Shown: positions 10,201-18,709, counted from the first letter of the stretch. The stretch is 64,000 nt of DNA from DASVTR01 sp036382855 (GCA_036382855.1 DASVPO010000033.1:186001-250000); one strand, 5' to 3'. Translations and numbers: made by a program. The notes: a model not told the origin generated them from the sequence alone.

Positions 10201-12273
10201 TATGGCCTGCACTTCGGCGGGCGTGCCGTTCGGAGGCAGCAGTTCGAGCTTGGCCTTGATGAGCTTGCGCGCGAAGAAGAGCAGGAACGGGTCGTTGTTC
10301 TGCGAGAGCACGCGCGCCGCCACAGGATCGTTCAGTAGCGCAGGCGGAACCGCCGCCTGACCGTCCACTATCTCCGCTTCCTTAATTTCATGGCGCGGCA
10401 ATCCTCCGTCAAACTCCAAATCGTAGGGAGGCTGAGGCGGACGGTGGCCCACATCGCCCGCGATATAAAACGGATAGCCACGGAAGGTCGCCGAAGGCAT
10501 CGGCGGCATCGGGCGATCAGGTATCGGAACGATGGCCGGGTTTGGGACGCCGCCCGCGATTTCCGCGTCCGGCAGATTGCGGTCGGGCGTGCCCGCCTCG
10601 AACACGTCGTGGTTGCGCCACAACTCCCACATCCCCTGCGCGAAGTGCGGGTAGAGATGGCAATGGAAGATGGCGTCGCCGGGAGTTATGTTGCGGTTGC
10701 CGGAGCCGCCGTAGTTGATTTCATAAGTGTAGGACGCGCCCGGCGAGATGGTCTGCGAATCAAGATATGTAGAGTTCTGGTCGCGCGGGCTTTGCAGCCA
10801 TTGATGAGCGTGAAGGTGGAAAACGTGTGTCTCTTTCGGCCCGGCATGCGTATTACGGAAGCGCACGGGGTCGTTCAAATAAGAGTGGTGCACGTTTGAG
10901 GGATCGTCCGGGAACAGAGCCTCTACGGCAGCGCCCTGAGCATCCTTACGGACGATAAGCGCGGGGTCGCCGTTCGGGTGTGATTCGAGGAAGAATTCCT
11001 CAAACTTACATTCGTTGCAATTCTTCGATGGGCCAACTTTTTTACGGTTGGCGAGCACAATCGCGCCAAGGCCGCCGGAGCCATAGTTAATCGGAAAACC
11101 ATCGCGGACGCCGTGGAACAATTCCTGATCGAGTTCCGGGAAAGCCTGCACGACCTTCGCTTCGTCGTGAAAGACCACTGTGAATTCGCGGAAGGACTGA
11201 CCGCAGGTGCTCGAAGGAGGCGCGTCGGCGCAGTCTTCGGTGAAGCCTGTGATGACGGCGTTGAGGTCGGAATGGACAATCTCGTTGCCCTTAAGAATGT
11301 TGAGAACGGGTGTGCCGTCCGCATATGTCGCTTCGTAGTTAATGACCGGCGTGCCGTTCGGGTTAACGCCAGTGGTGGCAGCCTGAAGTTGTGCGGCCGT
11401 CACTTGCGAGCGATACCAGCGCGCGTTTTTCGGCTCGACGTTGATAGAACCGAAGAGGCCCAGAACGGGCTGGCCGCCATCGCCTTCGCCGCCATCAGGA
11501 GCGCCCATCGAATACATCAAGTACTGTCCCTGCTTGGCCGCGTACCACTTATAGGTTCGCGTCTCGCCGGGCGCGGCGAGCGAAGATTCGTTGCGTCCTA
11601 CGTTTGCTCCATCGTCTAAGTCAACATCTCTGACGTAATCCATGCCGTTGACGTGCATGGAAGCTGTGCGCGTGAAAGTAGAATTATTGTCGGCCCGCGT
11701 CGGGCTGAGCAGATTTGTGAAGGTCACTTCGAGGCAGTCGCCTTCGTTGACGCGCAGCGCAATCGGGCGCGGGCGTTTGCCCGGTCTGAGTTGCACGTTG
11801 CCGGGCGTGTTGCCTATGACATCGCGCTTCAAGGCGTACATCATGCCGGCCGGATTGAAAGCGCCGAAGCGATTATAGAAATAGACTATGTCGAAGGCGA
11901 CGACGTTGGCCGTGATGGTTCTGGCGCACGACGGCGCGGTCGGAGATGGCGGCGCTGGCGTCGGCCCGGGCGTCGGTGTCGGGGACGGCGACGGCAACGG
12001 TATAGGCGTCGGCAACGGCTCTACCTGGCAGTTGGCGTTCTCCGGGCAGATTGGTGGAAGCGACGAGTTTGACTCCTGCCCTGCATTGGGCGCGGCCTGA
12101 GTGTCGGTTGAAGTTGTTGCTGTGGTGGCTGTAACGGCCGGATTCGGCTCTGCGCTCGTAACGCTCGGAGCTTCCTGTGCGAACGCCGCTTTTTGAAAAG
12201 CGAGGACGAGAAGGCAACAAACTACTAGATAAGACAGACGTAGAAAGAGAAACCGAGAGCGGCTGCGGTTCAT
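7297..12273 (-). CDS. Giant multi-cupredoxin multicopper oxidase-like protein
   Basis: 1658 residues from an ATG with GGAG seven bases upstream. Residues 1-33 are a signal peptide; about 85-115 is a Pro/Ser/Thr linker; then several cupredoxin domains follow. Copper sites visible: HVFHLHAH at 483-490 and HCHLYPHFAQGM at 537-548, the classic multicopper oxidase signature. Further His clusters in later domains (THDHFGPSSHQHHG, HVFNIHGHKW, HGFTIFGHNW) suggest the architecture is repeated about three times. Size and repeats recall the manganese oxidases of the MnxG/MoxA kind, though ordinary laccase-like activity cannot be excluded. Location is outside the cytoplasm, possibly on the surface. The SCO copper chaperone and a cytochrome c lie downstream on the same strand, which fits a need for copper loading and electron transfer. 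Confidence 0.88.
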   Translation of the reverse strand: MNRSRSRFLFLRLSYLVVCCLLVLAFQKAAFAQEAPSVTSAEPNPAVTATTATTSTDTQAAPNAGQESNSSLPPICPENANCQVEPLPTPIPLPSPSPTPTPGPTPAPPSPTAPSCARTITANVVAFDIVYFYNRFGAFNPAGMMYALKRDVIGNTPGNVQLRPGKRPRPIALRVNEGDCLEVTFTNLLSPTRADNNSTFTRTASMHVNGMDYVRDVDLDDGANVGRNESSLAAPGETRTYKWYAAKQGQYLMYSMGAPDGGEGDGGQPVLGLFGSINVEPKNARWYRSQVTAAQLQAATTGVNPNGTPVINYEATYADGTPVLNILKGNEIVHSDLNAVITGFTEDCADAPPSSTCGQSFREFTVVFHDEAKVVQAFPELDQELFHGVRDGFPINYGSGGLGAIVLANRKKVGPSKNCNECKFEEFFLESHPNGDPALIVRKDAQGAAVEALFPDDPSNVHHSYLNDPVRFRNTHAGPKETHVFHLHAHQWLQSPRDQNSTYLDSQTISPGASYTYEINYGGSGNRNITPGDAIFHCHLYPHFAQGMWELWRNHDVFEAGTPDRNLPDAEIAGGVPNPAIVPIPDRPMPPMPSATFRGYPFYIAGDVGHRPPQPPYDLEFDGGLPRHEIKEAEIVDGQAAVPPALLNDPVAARVLSQNNDPFLLFFARKLIKAKLELLPPNGTPAEVQAIRFHQGLGANPQDVPGVPTTTRYQWPAVGYPSFTSAGTPGLFLVNGQPPKPGAPYADPCHPAAPLRPYRGAYIQFDMTVNKYGWHDRQARITTLEADAIATLGGARKAEPLYFRANSGDCVTFASTNLIPNVLNLDDFQIFTPTDIIGQHIHLVKFDVTSSDGAGNGWNYEDGSFSPDEVRERIAANNAWQQANNGSQILTAREHPVFGAGHNNQFIGAQTTIQRWWADPLLNNAGQDRTIRTVFTHDHFGPSSHQHHGLYAALVVEPTGSQWTTLDGQNMGTRYDGGPTSFAANIVTGPAAAPDQGRSYREFNLAFADFAIVYTKDLKPVNPPGFMEAPLPIAVEQPPIPMPESISAGDPGTQLINYRNEPIPHRIGQKDANGEFIRDTNGFVLQKTGPQGDMANVFSTRVHGQDPGTPVLTALETDRVQVRLIQGAQEEQHVFNIHGHKWLFEPSVPNSGFRNGQQIGISEHFEFEVNPMPQTPVLNVEGVGTNVRDHLYSSAATDNLWDGQWGIFRTFHSTPAGPAQGTFVDLEGTRRTLAPLPKPGVTTTTTEPISSVCPAGAPARPYNVSAVLVRDVVPDGKLIYNRTFNIADPNAIMFVQDHDIPALQGGGVKPEPLILRAAAGDCITVTLTNRLPNVVPEADSWNEVPPIVNKFNFNQIKTSNRVGLHPQLVAYDPATSDGANVGLNPDTTVGPGQSITYTWYAGGQLDNIPGDRNRVPIEFGATNLRDMGDVIKHSSHGAIGALIIEPQGSTWMDAYSIPNPSKAQANIFGANNQLLFREFVVLYQDDLSVQQNGVPLQNVGGEDDSEDTGFKAFNYRSEPIWARLGLQVTDVPDGVNDKDLTNVLSSRGYRDPETPVFTATAGTQVRFRVLDPAGHPRQHGFTIFGHNWQFEPWQANSTVQGSNPFTFLIGSESGIGPTRHVNILTQAGGRFALPGDYLYRTQESFQFTNGLWGIFRVQ

Positions 12274-12380
12274 GGCTGGCTCCTTTTTTTATTGAACCGC
12301 CACCAGACTCTGCGCTATGATGCAAGGTGTCTGGACATGCATCCTCTGCGCTTCGTGTGATGGAGGTTGTAGTTCACAAC

Positions 12381-12418
12381 GAGCCTTGCTCGTCACCTGC
12401 CAGTGACGGGCGAGGTTC
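12381..12418 (+). terminator. Plus-strand intrinsic terminator-like hairpin without a visible gene
   Basis: The arms 12381-12396 and 12403-12418 form 16 consecutive pairs around the loop CTGCCA. Three of the pairs are G-T, which pair as G-U only in a plus-strand transcript; on the minus strand they become A-C mismatches. A U-rich tail (TTTGTTTATT) follows on the plus strand. The neighbouring genes are all on the minus strand, so this would end an unknown plus-strand RNA or antisense transcript. Confidence 0.5.
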
Positions 12419-12657
12419 TTTGTTTATTCCCGTATAATTAGTCCAAAGGCTGCTTTAGACACACCGAAGCTCTGTCGCACGGCAAGACTGGGCGTGCCAT
12501 TCGGAGGGTGCATTGGTGCGCGGCGAGGCTGCATTTGTGACTTTACAAGTATTGCCTAACACTACAATGAAAATGAGGGGACCGGCGGGGGAGGAGTACC
12601 ACTTATTACAATCAGCTTACAACCTGCTTGCTAATTTATGGAGCGACCAAGATAAAC

Positions 12658-12811
12658 GCTAACCGAAAGGGCGTCAAATAAAGAAAGTTTGTTATATTTG
12701 TTGCAAATGTATGTTAACCGCAAATTTCGCGCAAAGAATTTTGCAACAAATGCCTGAGTTCAGTTAGTGATACGCGAATATGCCAACTTTCTTTTGCGGT
12801 TTGCCGTTAGC
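12658..12811. repeat. Nested imperfect inverted repeats in AT-rich spacer
   Basis: Three complementary pairs occur in mirrored order: GCTAAC 12658-12663 with GTTAGC 12806-12811; AAGAAAGTT 12681-12689 with AACTTTCTT 12785-12793; TTGTTGCAAA 12698-12707 with TTTGCAACAA 12740-12749. Spacings on the two sides differ, so it is not a clean palindrome. It could be a decayed miniature element or a structured leader. Confidence 0.4.
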
Positions 12812-12852
12812 AAGAATTTTCTGGTGAAAGAATTTTTTGTGTTAGCAGAAAA

Positions 12853-12885
12853 AGAAAGGCGGAAGCCGGAGCCTCCGCCCTTTCT
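12853..12885 (-). terminator. Terminator of the small Cys-rich secreted protein gene
   Basis: The arms AGAAAGGCGGA (12853-12863) and TCCGCCCTTTCT (12874-12885) pair with one bulged C. Read on the minus strand the stem is followed by TTTTCTG. It lies 35 bases past the stop at 12921. Confidence 0.65.
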
Positions 12886-12920
12886 GGTCTATGAATGTGC
12901 AAAACCCTGAGCCGGACTGC

Positions 12921-13319
12921 TTATTCGCTGCCGCAATCGGCAGGCGTGTCGCTCGTGATGGCCCACTGAGCATTGCCGGAGCAACTGACTACCGTGGAGA
13001 GAAAACACCCGTCGCTATCTTCAGCGATGACTTTTATCTCCGCTCCGCTGCATGAGACGTTGCTGAGCGTCACCGATTGACCGTTATTCAGGCTGGCATT
13101 GTTGAGTTGGTCCGGCCCCCAGTTTTCCTGGTCCACGGGCGAGAGGTAGAGGTAGCGAATCACCCGATTCGAATTGTTGACGACGGTGATACCGGCCGCG
13201 TGCGGACGAGCGCTTGAAAGCAAAGGCAGAGCCAGAAAAACGCCCGCGACGAGCATCAGGACGAACATGCGATAGTTAAAATCTTTTTTCCCGTTAGTAA
13301 GAAGACTCTTCATCATCAA
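12921..13319 (-). CDS. Small secreted protein with four cysteines, function unknown
   Basis: 132 residues; the frame offers three Met codons in a row at 13311-13319. A signal peptide (FVLMLVAGVFLALPLLSSARPHA) leaves a mature part of about 90 residues beginning ITVVNNSNRVIRYLYLSPVD, which contains a WGPD phrase and four Cys, likely two disulphides. The pattern of a short beta-rich domain with Asn-Asn-Ser-like start and SPxxxxxWGPDxL is one I associate with small exported proteins that are common in several phyla, but I know no assigned function. It stands alone between two hairpins. Confidence 0.7.
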   Translation of the reverse strand: MMMKSLLTNGKKDFNYRMFVLMLVAGVFLALPLLSSARPHAAGITVVNNSNRVIRYLYLSPVDQENWGPDQLNNASLNNGQSVTLSNVSCSGAEIKVIAEDSDGCFLSTVVSCSGNAQWAITSDTPADCGSE

Positions 13320-13396
13320 AACTCCTTTCCGGCGGTTAAAAAATGGCGGCGGAACTCTTGAAACTTTTAAGACTGTTCCGCTCCTTGCAAAGGGGG

Positions 13397-13464
13397 ATGA
13401 ACGCGGCTGGCTAACCTTGATAGCCTCCCTGTTGTGAAGCCCGGCTAGAGACAGCCGCGTTCAT
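13397..13464 (-). terminator. Long-loop hairpin after the repeat protein gene
   Basis: ATGAACGCGGCTG (13397-13409) and its exact complement at 13452-13464 form a 13-bp stem with a 42-base loop that itself contains short complementary pieces. It starts 13 bases past the stop of the large repeat protein. No U-run follows. Confidence 0.45.
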
Positions 13465-13477
13465 TTGCTTCTTTCCG

Positions 13478-16450
13478 CTAAGGGCAATTGCCGTTGACGG
13501 TATGGTTCGGCCCGCTGTCAACAGCCGCGCCGCCATTACCCTGACTCTTCGGCACAGTGACCTTGAAGACGGCCGTTCCAACATTGCCAGCCGCATCCTT
13601 AACAGCCACGGTGAGCGAGTAGACACGGCCATCGCCGCCTCCCGCACGCTCAGCCCTCAGTTGCACGGACTTGCAATCGGAGGAGATGACCATGTCGTTT
13701 AGGGTGTCGCCATCGCCTTCACCATTTTCAGGCTCATCGCTGGTAGCCTTCATAATGTAGACGCTGCTGATGCTCAGGTTGCCTCCACAACTATCAACGA
13801 CGCTCTGCACGAGGTCTACGGCGTTGATGGTCTGATACTGATGGGTAGGCGGCCAGAGTTTAATCTGCGTCGTCTTCAGCGTAATGACCGGCGGTGTTGT
13901 GTCAACCACATTGACGGTACGCGTCGCCGTAGAGGTACGGCCACCGTCCGTCGCCGTGTAGGTGATGGTGTATGTGCCTGTCGCGTTGACGTTGACACTG
14001 CCGGACGTAGTTACCGGCACACTGGCATTGAGACAGGCATCGAAGGCCGTCGCCCCAGCGTCCGTGTAGCTGGTGTGACATTCGACCGTCGCCGGATTAG
14101 CACCGTTGATGGTAATCACCGGCCCTTGAGTATCAACGACGTTAACGGTGCGTGTGACCTCTGTGGGCGGATGCGTGCCATCCGTTGCTTTGTAAGTTAG
14201 TGTGTAAGTTCCGGGCGTGTTGGGGTCAACCGTGCCGGAAACAGTGATTGGAACACTGCCGGAGCAGGCATCCGTTGCAGAAGCGCCGGGGTCTGCAAAC
14301 GCCGTGTGACACTCGACCTGCATCGGGTTGTCGCCGTTCAAAGTGATGACAGGCCCTTGGGTGTCTTCGACCATCACGGTGCGATGTGTCTCAGCCGTCC
14401 CACCTTCGTTGGTGGCTGAGTAAGTGATTGTGTAAATGCCGGGCGTGTGCGTATCAACGCTGCCGGAAGTAGTGACCGGCAACGAAGAGCCGCAAGCGCT
14501 CGCCGTCGCGCCCGGATCGTTGAAATTCGAACCACACTCGACTGTCACCTGATTGTCACCGTTGAGGGTGATGGTCGGCGGCCCGGCTGTGGTCGGCTGG
14601 TCCAGTTCATCCTGCGGGAAGTTGCCGACGAGCACCGTGCGCGTGGCTGTGGCGGGGCGTGTACCGTCGCTTGCCGCATAGGTGATGGTGTATGTGCCGG
14701 GCACGTTGTTATCAACCACCGTCAGACCGCCCGGCCCGGAGATGGTGCGCGTGACCGGCTTCGGGCCGGCGCAGCCATCTGTCGCAGTCGCGCCCGGATC
14801 AACGAACGGCAGACACGAACCCTGCTGAATCTTGTAGGGGTTCGCCCCGTCAACCGTAATGATTGGAGCGGTCGTGTCAACGACGTTCACCGTGCGCGTG
14901 ACGGAAACGGAGTTTTCGCCTTCGGTGGCCGTATAAACGATCTCATAGGCCCCGGTAGTAGAGAGGTCAATCGCGCCCGAAGTCGTGACAGGGACGTTCT
15001 GGCCGGAGGCATTGACCGCCGTTGCGCCGGGGTCAAGGAAGCCCTGCGGCTGGTCGTCGGAGACGATCACAGCGCCGCACTCTAAACTCAGAGTGTTTGG
15101 GCCGTTAAGCGAAATGCTCAACCCGCCCGGATTTTCAATGGTCACTGTGAAGGTGCAAGCATTGCCCGTCTGACCGACGCAGGTGACAGGCGTTGTGCCG
15201 ACGGGGAAGAATGTGCCTGAGTCCTGACTGCAACTAATCGGTTCTGTGCCGCACTCGCCCGTCGAAGACGGAGACGCGAAGGTGACAATCGCTCCAGCCT
15301 GGCCTACGTCAGCCTGCTGGATGATATTTTCGGGGCAGGTGAGCGCGCAGGCCGCAGCGGCCGTACGGGTTTCGGCAGAAGCTACCTGATCCGTAAAGTG
15401 CTGAAGGCTGTCGCCAAGATCGAGTTGGTCGCCAAGGTTGCGGTCGTTGTGGTCGTTGGTGATTTCTGCGCGGTTGGTGATGACCGTATCAGTCGGGGTG
15501 GCAGAAACAACGTTGTAAGTAAAGGTCAGGATTGAGAAGGTGTTGGCGGGCATGCTCGCGAGCGTACAGGTTGTCGTCGCGGTGTTGTTCGTGCAATTGA
15601 AGACCGGCCCCGTATTCTGACCGCTGGAGACGAACGTGGTGTTGGCCGGTATATCATCCGTCAGGACGACGTTCTGTGCGGCGTCAGGGCCATAATTGAA
15701 GACGACGATGGTGTAGGTAATGTCATTACCGGCAACCACTTTCTCCGGCCCCGTCATGTTGACTGAAAGATCAACGGCGGGGTTCGCGGCATCGCTGACT
15801 ATAAAGCCGCCGATGGCTCTAATCGTCCCGGTTTGATCCGTGATGTTGGCCTGCCATCCGCCTAAAGCGGCATCCGGCGCAAGAGTGAACTTGCGCGTCT
15901 GCCCGTCTGAGGTAATTTCCGTACTCCTCGCTTTAATCTCATGATCCGGGTTGGACCAGGCGAAATGAGTTCTGAATAAGCTTGTGTTTAATCCGTCTAT
16001 CCTCGCGCAGACCTCCGCTCCGGGACTGAAGACAGAGCGCGGGGTTGTGCAATCAGACTCGTAAAAACTAACTGTCGGGTCTGCTGCCTGAACCGGCGCG
16101 AGAGGAAATATCGCAGCCGCGTGTGACCAGAACGCTGACTCGCCAGTGCGTTCTGCAGAGAATGAATTGCCGCCGAGACCTGCATGGTTTGCAGCGGCAA
16201 GCGTTTCCTTCCAGCTTTCAGGAGCGGCGGCCGCCGAGGCCGCATTCGACAGCGAGCGACTTGAAAGACTATGAAAAGATGGAACAGATAAAGCTGTTGC
16301 AGCCAGAGCCGCAAAAACGATGAGCGCGCAGATTCGCGTTAATCCCGTCGTGCGGCGGCGGCCGCTCGCTCTGGACTTGCGCGCTGTTTGAGATAGGTTT
16401 TTTTTCGTTCGGTTGGCAAGATGATGTATATCAGTACGGGGGGACTTCAT
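13478..16450 (-). CDS. Surface adhesin-like protein with DUF11 and five DUF5011-type Ig-like repeats
   Basis: 990 residues from the ATG at 16448-16450, which has GAGGAA upstream; an in-frame extension of 23 codons exists but lacks a ribosome site. A basic N-terminus leads into a long hydrophobic signal (ICALIVFAALAATALSVPSF). About 230-335 is a DUF11/CARDB-like domain (VVAGNDITYTIVVFNYGPDA). A HYR-like segment follows (ALTCPENIIQQADVGQAG). Then five Ig-like repeats of about 80-90 residues, each with a DPGATA or DAGATA phrase, a TxGTYTITYxATD phrase and TRTVxVxDTxxP. The repeats in the second half are nearly regular copies with conserved VEC. Such stalks present or attach proteins on the cell surface. 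No sortase or PEP-CTERM sorting tail was seen. Confidence 0.85.
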   Translation of the reverse strand: MKSPRTDIHHLANRTKKNLSQTARKSRASGRRRTTGLTRICALIVFAALAATALSVPSFHSLSSRSLSNAASAAAAPESWKETLAAANHAGLGGNSFSAERTGESAFWSHAAAIFPLAPVQAADPTVSFYESDCTTPRSVFSPGAEVCARIDGLNTSLFRTHFAWSNPDHEIKARSTEITSDGQTRKFTLAPDAALGGWQANITDQTGTIRAIGGFIVSDAANPAVDLSVNMTGPEKVVAGNDITYTIVVFNYGPDAAQNVVLTDDIPANTTFVSSGQNTGPVFNCTNNTATTTCTLASMPANTFSILTFTYNVVSATPTDTVITNRAEITNDHNDRNLGDQLDLGDSLQHFTDQVASAETRTAAAACALTCPENIIQQADVGQAGAIVTFASPSSTGECGTEPISCSQDSGTFFPVGTTPVTCVGQTGNACTFTVTIENPGGLSISLNGPNTLSLECGAVIVSDDQPQGFLDPGATAVNASGQNVPVTTSGAIDLSTTGAYEIVYTATEGENSVSVTRTVNVVDTTAPIITVDGANPYKIQQGSCLPFVDPGATATDGCAGPKPVTRTISGPGGLTVVDNNVPGTYTITYAASDGTRPATATRTVLVGNFPQDELDQPTTAGPPTITLNGDNQVTVECGSNFNDPGATASACGSSLPVTTSGSVDTHTPGIYTITYSATNEGGTAETHRTVMVEDTQGPVITLNGDNPMQVECHTAFADPGASATDACSGSVPITVSGTVDPNTPGTYTLTYKATDGTHPPTEVTRTVNVVDTQGPVITINGANPATVECHTSYTDAGATAFDACLNASVPVTTSGSVNVNATGTYTITYTATDGGRTSTATRTVNVVDTTPPVITLKTTQIKLWPPTHQYQTINAVDLVQSVVDSCGGNLSISSVYIMKATSDEPENGEGDGDTLNDMVISSDCKSVQLRAERAGGGDGRVYSLTVAVKDAAGNVGTAVFKVTVPKSQGNGGAAVDSGPNHTVNGNCP

Positions 16451-16715
16451 AATACGTTCCTCACTTTCGATTTGCCATTCTTGGAGATCTTGGCGTGATG
16501 ACCTATCCGGGATAGTCATTGCGCGAGTTGATTTTCCGAAGATAGATCAGGCTGGTTGCTGTCGGCGGCCTACTTGACGAAAACCATCAACGTGAAGGCT
16601 AGAACGTCAGGCTCAGCAGAAAACCGTATGGTGGCGCTTTGGGCCCACGCTTCTTGTCCGGGCAGCGCGTTTCACCGAGCTATCTCTTCTCGGAAAAAGA
16701 AGGACGACAACAACC

Positions 16716-16764
16716 CTTCTTCTCCCGCCCGCCGCTCTTTGGGGGAAGCGACGGGCGGAAGAAG
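16716..16764 (-). terminator. Terminator of the beta-helix protein gene
   Basis: 16716-16735 and 16748-16764 pair through CTTCTT, CCGCCCG and CGC with a small bulge and one mismatch. The hairpin lies 25 bases past the stop at 16789; the bases beyond it on the minus strand are GGTTGTTGTCG, only modestly U-rich. Confidence 0.55.
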
Positions 16765-16788
16765 ACGGTTTACAGTTTCGGAGATGAT

Positions 16789-17703
16789 TTACTGCTGTCC
16801 GAAAGGCGACACGGCATCGTCAGCCGGGTTACCTCTGATGCGGTTGATGCTGTAGGATTCGACGGTTCCGAGTGCGCCGCCGCCACGGCTAATGCCCTTC
16901 GTGATGTTGTCGCTGATAGTGCAATCGGCGATGCGTATGATAGCGGAGTTGTCTGACTGGACTCCGTTTCCGTTGTTGGTTGACATGCAGCTATCGAGAT
17001 TCATTCTGGCAGTCGAGCCATCGGCCAAAAAGCCTGCGCTCATGCCGGAAGCATGACACTCACGAGCAGAGACGCGAGAGTTCGCTCCCGCCTTGATGCC
17101 GAAGTTGGAGCCAAAAATTTGAGTATCCTCGACATTGACGCGCACAGCAGAAGCGTTGTTCTGCGTCACGTTAATGCCGCCGCCGACGCAATTATTGATC
17201 GTGACATCCCTGATCGCGGCAAAACCTCCGGCTGCTGCGCCTCTATTAATGTCTATGCCAAAGCCCGTGAAGCCGACAATCGAAACATTATCAATCATCA
17301 AGGTGCTACCCTGTATAAACCTGATGCCGTTCAGGCCGTTGCAGGCTCCATTGATGCTTATACTTCGTAGATTGACGACGACGTTGGCTCCGTTGACGAC
17401 GACGCCGTTGGTCAGGGAAGCGAGAATGCCTGCCAGCGTTCCGTCGCCGTTAATCGTGATGGACTTGGTGATGGTGATAGCGCCGAAGCCGCCGGGGTCG
17501 AGCACGCTGATTTCGCCGCAGGCTGCTGTCTTGGAGATTGCCCCGGCGAAGGTCTTACAAGGGGCTGTGCGGCTACAGGGGTTAACATCGTCGCCGACGC
17601 CGCTGACCCAAGTGCGCGTCGCCTGCGCCTGCGCCTGCAAACTACATACTAAGATAAGAGCAAACATTGCTGTCGCACTAAGCATGAATCTGGTTCTGTT
17701 CAT
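16789..17703 (-). CDS. Secreted right-handed parallel beta-helix protein
   Basis: 304 residues. Signal peptide 1-27 (MLSATAMFALILVCSLQAQA). The mature part begins TRTWVSGVGDDVNPCSRTAPCKTFAGA, the usual opening of pectate-lyase-like helix proteins with a disulphide, then shows rungs rich in Val, Ile and Asn (ITITKSITINGDG, VVVNLRSISINGA, IRDVTINNCVGGGINVT). No catalytic Asp/Lys arrangement of a polysaccharide lyase could be recognised, so it is probably a structural or binding helix. It stands alone with a strong hairpin behind it and a 385-base divergent spacer in front. Confidence 0.85.
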   Translation of the reverse strand: MNRTRFMLSATAMFALILVCSLQAQAQATRTWVSGVGDDVNPCSRTAPCKTFAGAISKTAACGEISVLDPGGFGAITITKSITINGDGTLAGILASLTNGVVVNGANVVVNLRSISINGACNGLNGIRFIQGSTLMIDNVSIVGFTGFGIDINRGAAAGGFAAIRDVTINNCVGGGINVTQNNASAVRVNVEDTQIFGSNFGIKAGANSRVSARECHASGMSAGFLADGSTARMNLDSCMSTNNGNGVQSDNSAIIRIADCTISDNITKGISRGGGALGTVESYSINRIRGNPADDAVSPFGQQ

Positions 17704-18088
17704 GTTGATTCTCCTTCTAGGGGGTTTAAGAGTTTGATTCTTAACGCATGGATGGTCGTAATGATGGTGTTTTTTTCGCGTGCGAAGAGCAACCTAATCG
17801 AGGGAAGTTACACTGTCTTGTAGTGTCTTCTCTGGGCTGACTGCTCCCGTTTAGGCCGGAAAAGCTTCCAATAACGCAGGACTCACGCCGGTCAAGCTAA
17901 AAGCCACGGACGCCCCTTATAACATAAGAAAAGGAAAAGCGGCAAGGAATTTTGATGTAAATTTTGCTAAACCCCCAATTCTGGAGTCTGCATTAAGATA
18001 CCGGCGTTTTATCCTTATCCATCATTACTCATTTCGACTATCATGCCAGCCCCGCTATTTTGAAAACGACTCACGGAGAACGAACCGC
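17704..18088. other. Divergent promoter region between beta-helix and TPR genes
   Basis: 385 bases without a gene. It must carry promoters for both sides; no convincing -35/-10 pair was found. A short inverted repeat ACACT/AGTGT (17810-17814 and 17822-17826) may be a regulator site. The part from about 17920 to 18000 is AT-rich. Confidence 0.4.
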
Positions 18089-18709
18089 ATGCGCCGCAAA
18101 AAAATATTTCTACTCGCCGCACTCTCCTTCAGCCTCGTCTCTCTCTTCAACGATTCCGCCTTTAGCCAGACTCGCAATCCATCACAAAGCAAGGGCGGCG
18201 CTATGACAACCGAGGAAGCCGTCAGGGCGGGCAACAAAGCAATCGTCGAAGACGACTGGGCCAACGCCGAAGCTTCTTTCAGGGAAGCCGCACGATTAGA
18301 TTCGGAGCAGGCTTTGTGGCGCATACAGTTGGCTATCGCTTTAGGCCAGCAGAAGAAATGGAAGGAAGCTTTTAAGGAGGTGGAGGAATCCGTCAGGCTC
18401 GGCGCTCTTGATTGGCTGCTGACGATTAATGAAAAAATGCCGGACGGCAAGGTGGCCTACGTCAACACAGAAATCTTCGGCGACGAACAGCAGGGGATTT
18501 CACGTTACGTCAAGGCCGTGAAGGAAAACAAGAAGGTGAAATCCGTGGCGAGCGATATAGGTGTCAAGCTTGAGGCTTTCGCCAAGCTGCACAAGCTCGC
18601 GCTCATTTACGACATCAGCAAGTTCAGGCATCTGCGTTTTGAGACAGGAAAAACCACGGATGCCACGAGCGACTTTATCGCTTACTACAACAAACTCTAT
18701 AAAGATTAA
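18089..18709 (+). CDS. Exported TPR-type protein, function unknown
   Basis: 206 residues from the ATG at 18089 with GGAG about ten bases upstream. A signal peptide covers 1-26 (IFLLAALSFSLVSLFNDSAFS). About 40-105 holds two helical TPR-like repeats (AGNKAIVEDDWANAEASFRE and IQLAIALGQQKKWKEAFKEV). The C-terminal 80 residues are mixed and not recognised. Likely a periplasmic or lipoprotein-like scaffold, although no lipobox Cys is present. It ends directly at a perfect terminator shared with the convergent gene. Confidence 0.75.
   Translation: MRRKKIFLLAALSFSLVSLFNDSAFSQTRNPSQSKGGAMTTEEAVRAGNKAIVEDDWANAEASFREAARLDSEQALWRIQLAIALGQQKKWKEAFKEVEESVRLGALDWLLTINEKMPDGKVAYVNTEIFGDEQQGISRYVKAVKENKKVKSVASDIGVKLEAFAKLHKLALIYDISKFRHLRFETGKTTDATSDFIAYYNKLYKD

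Larger units (their letters stand above)
12274..12920. other. 647-base non-coding region upstream of the multicopper oxidase
   Basis: No credible gene. The right half (about 12590-12850) is clearly AT-richer than its surroundings. It holds a hairpin facing the plus strand (12381-12418), a set of nested inverted repeats (12658-12811), and the terminator of the next gene (12853-12885). The promoter of the multicopper oxidase must lie here, but no clear -35/-10 pair could be assigned. Confidence 0.6.

Noticed and set aside
11970..12015. Low-complexity Pro/Ser/Thr-coding stretch in the oxidase gene considered as a repeat element
   Set aside because: It codes in frame for a normal flexible linker after the signal peptide.
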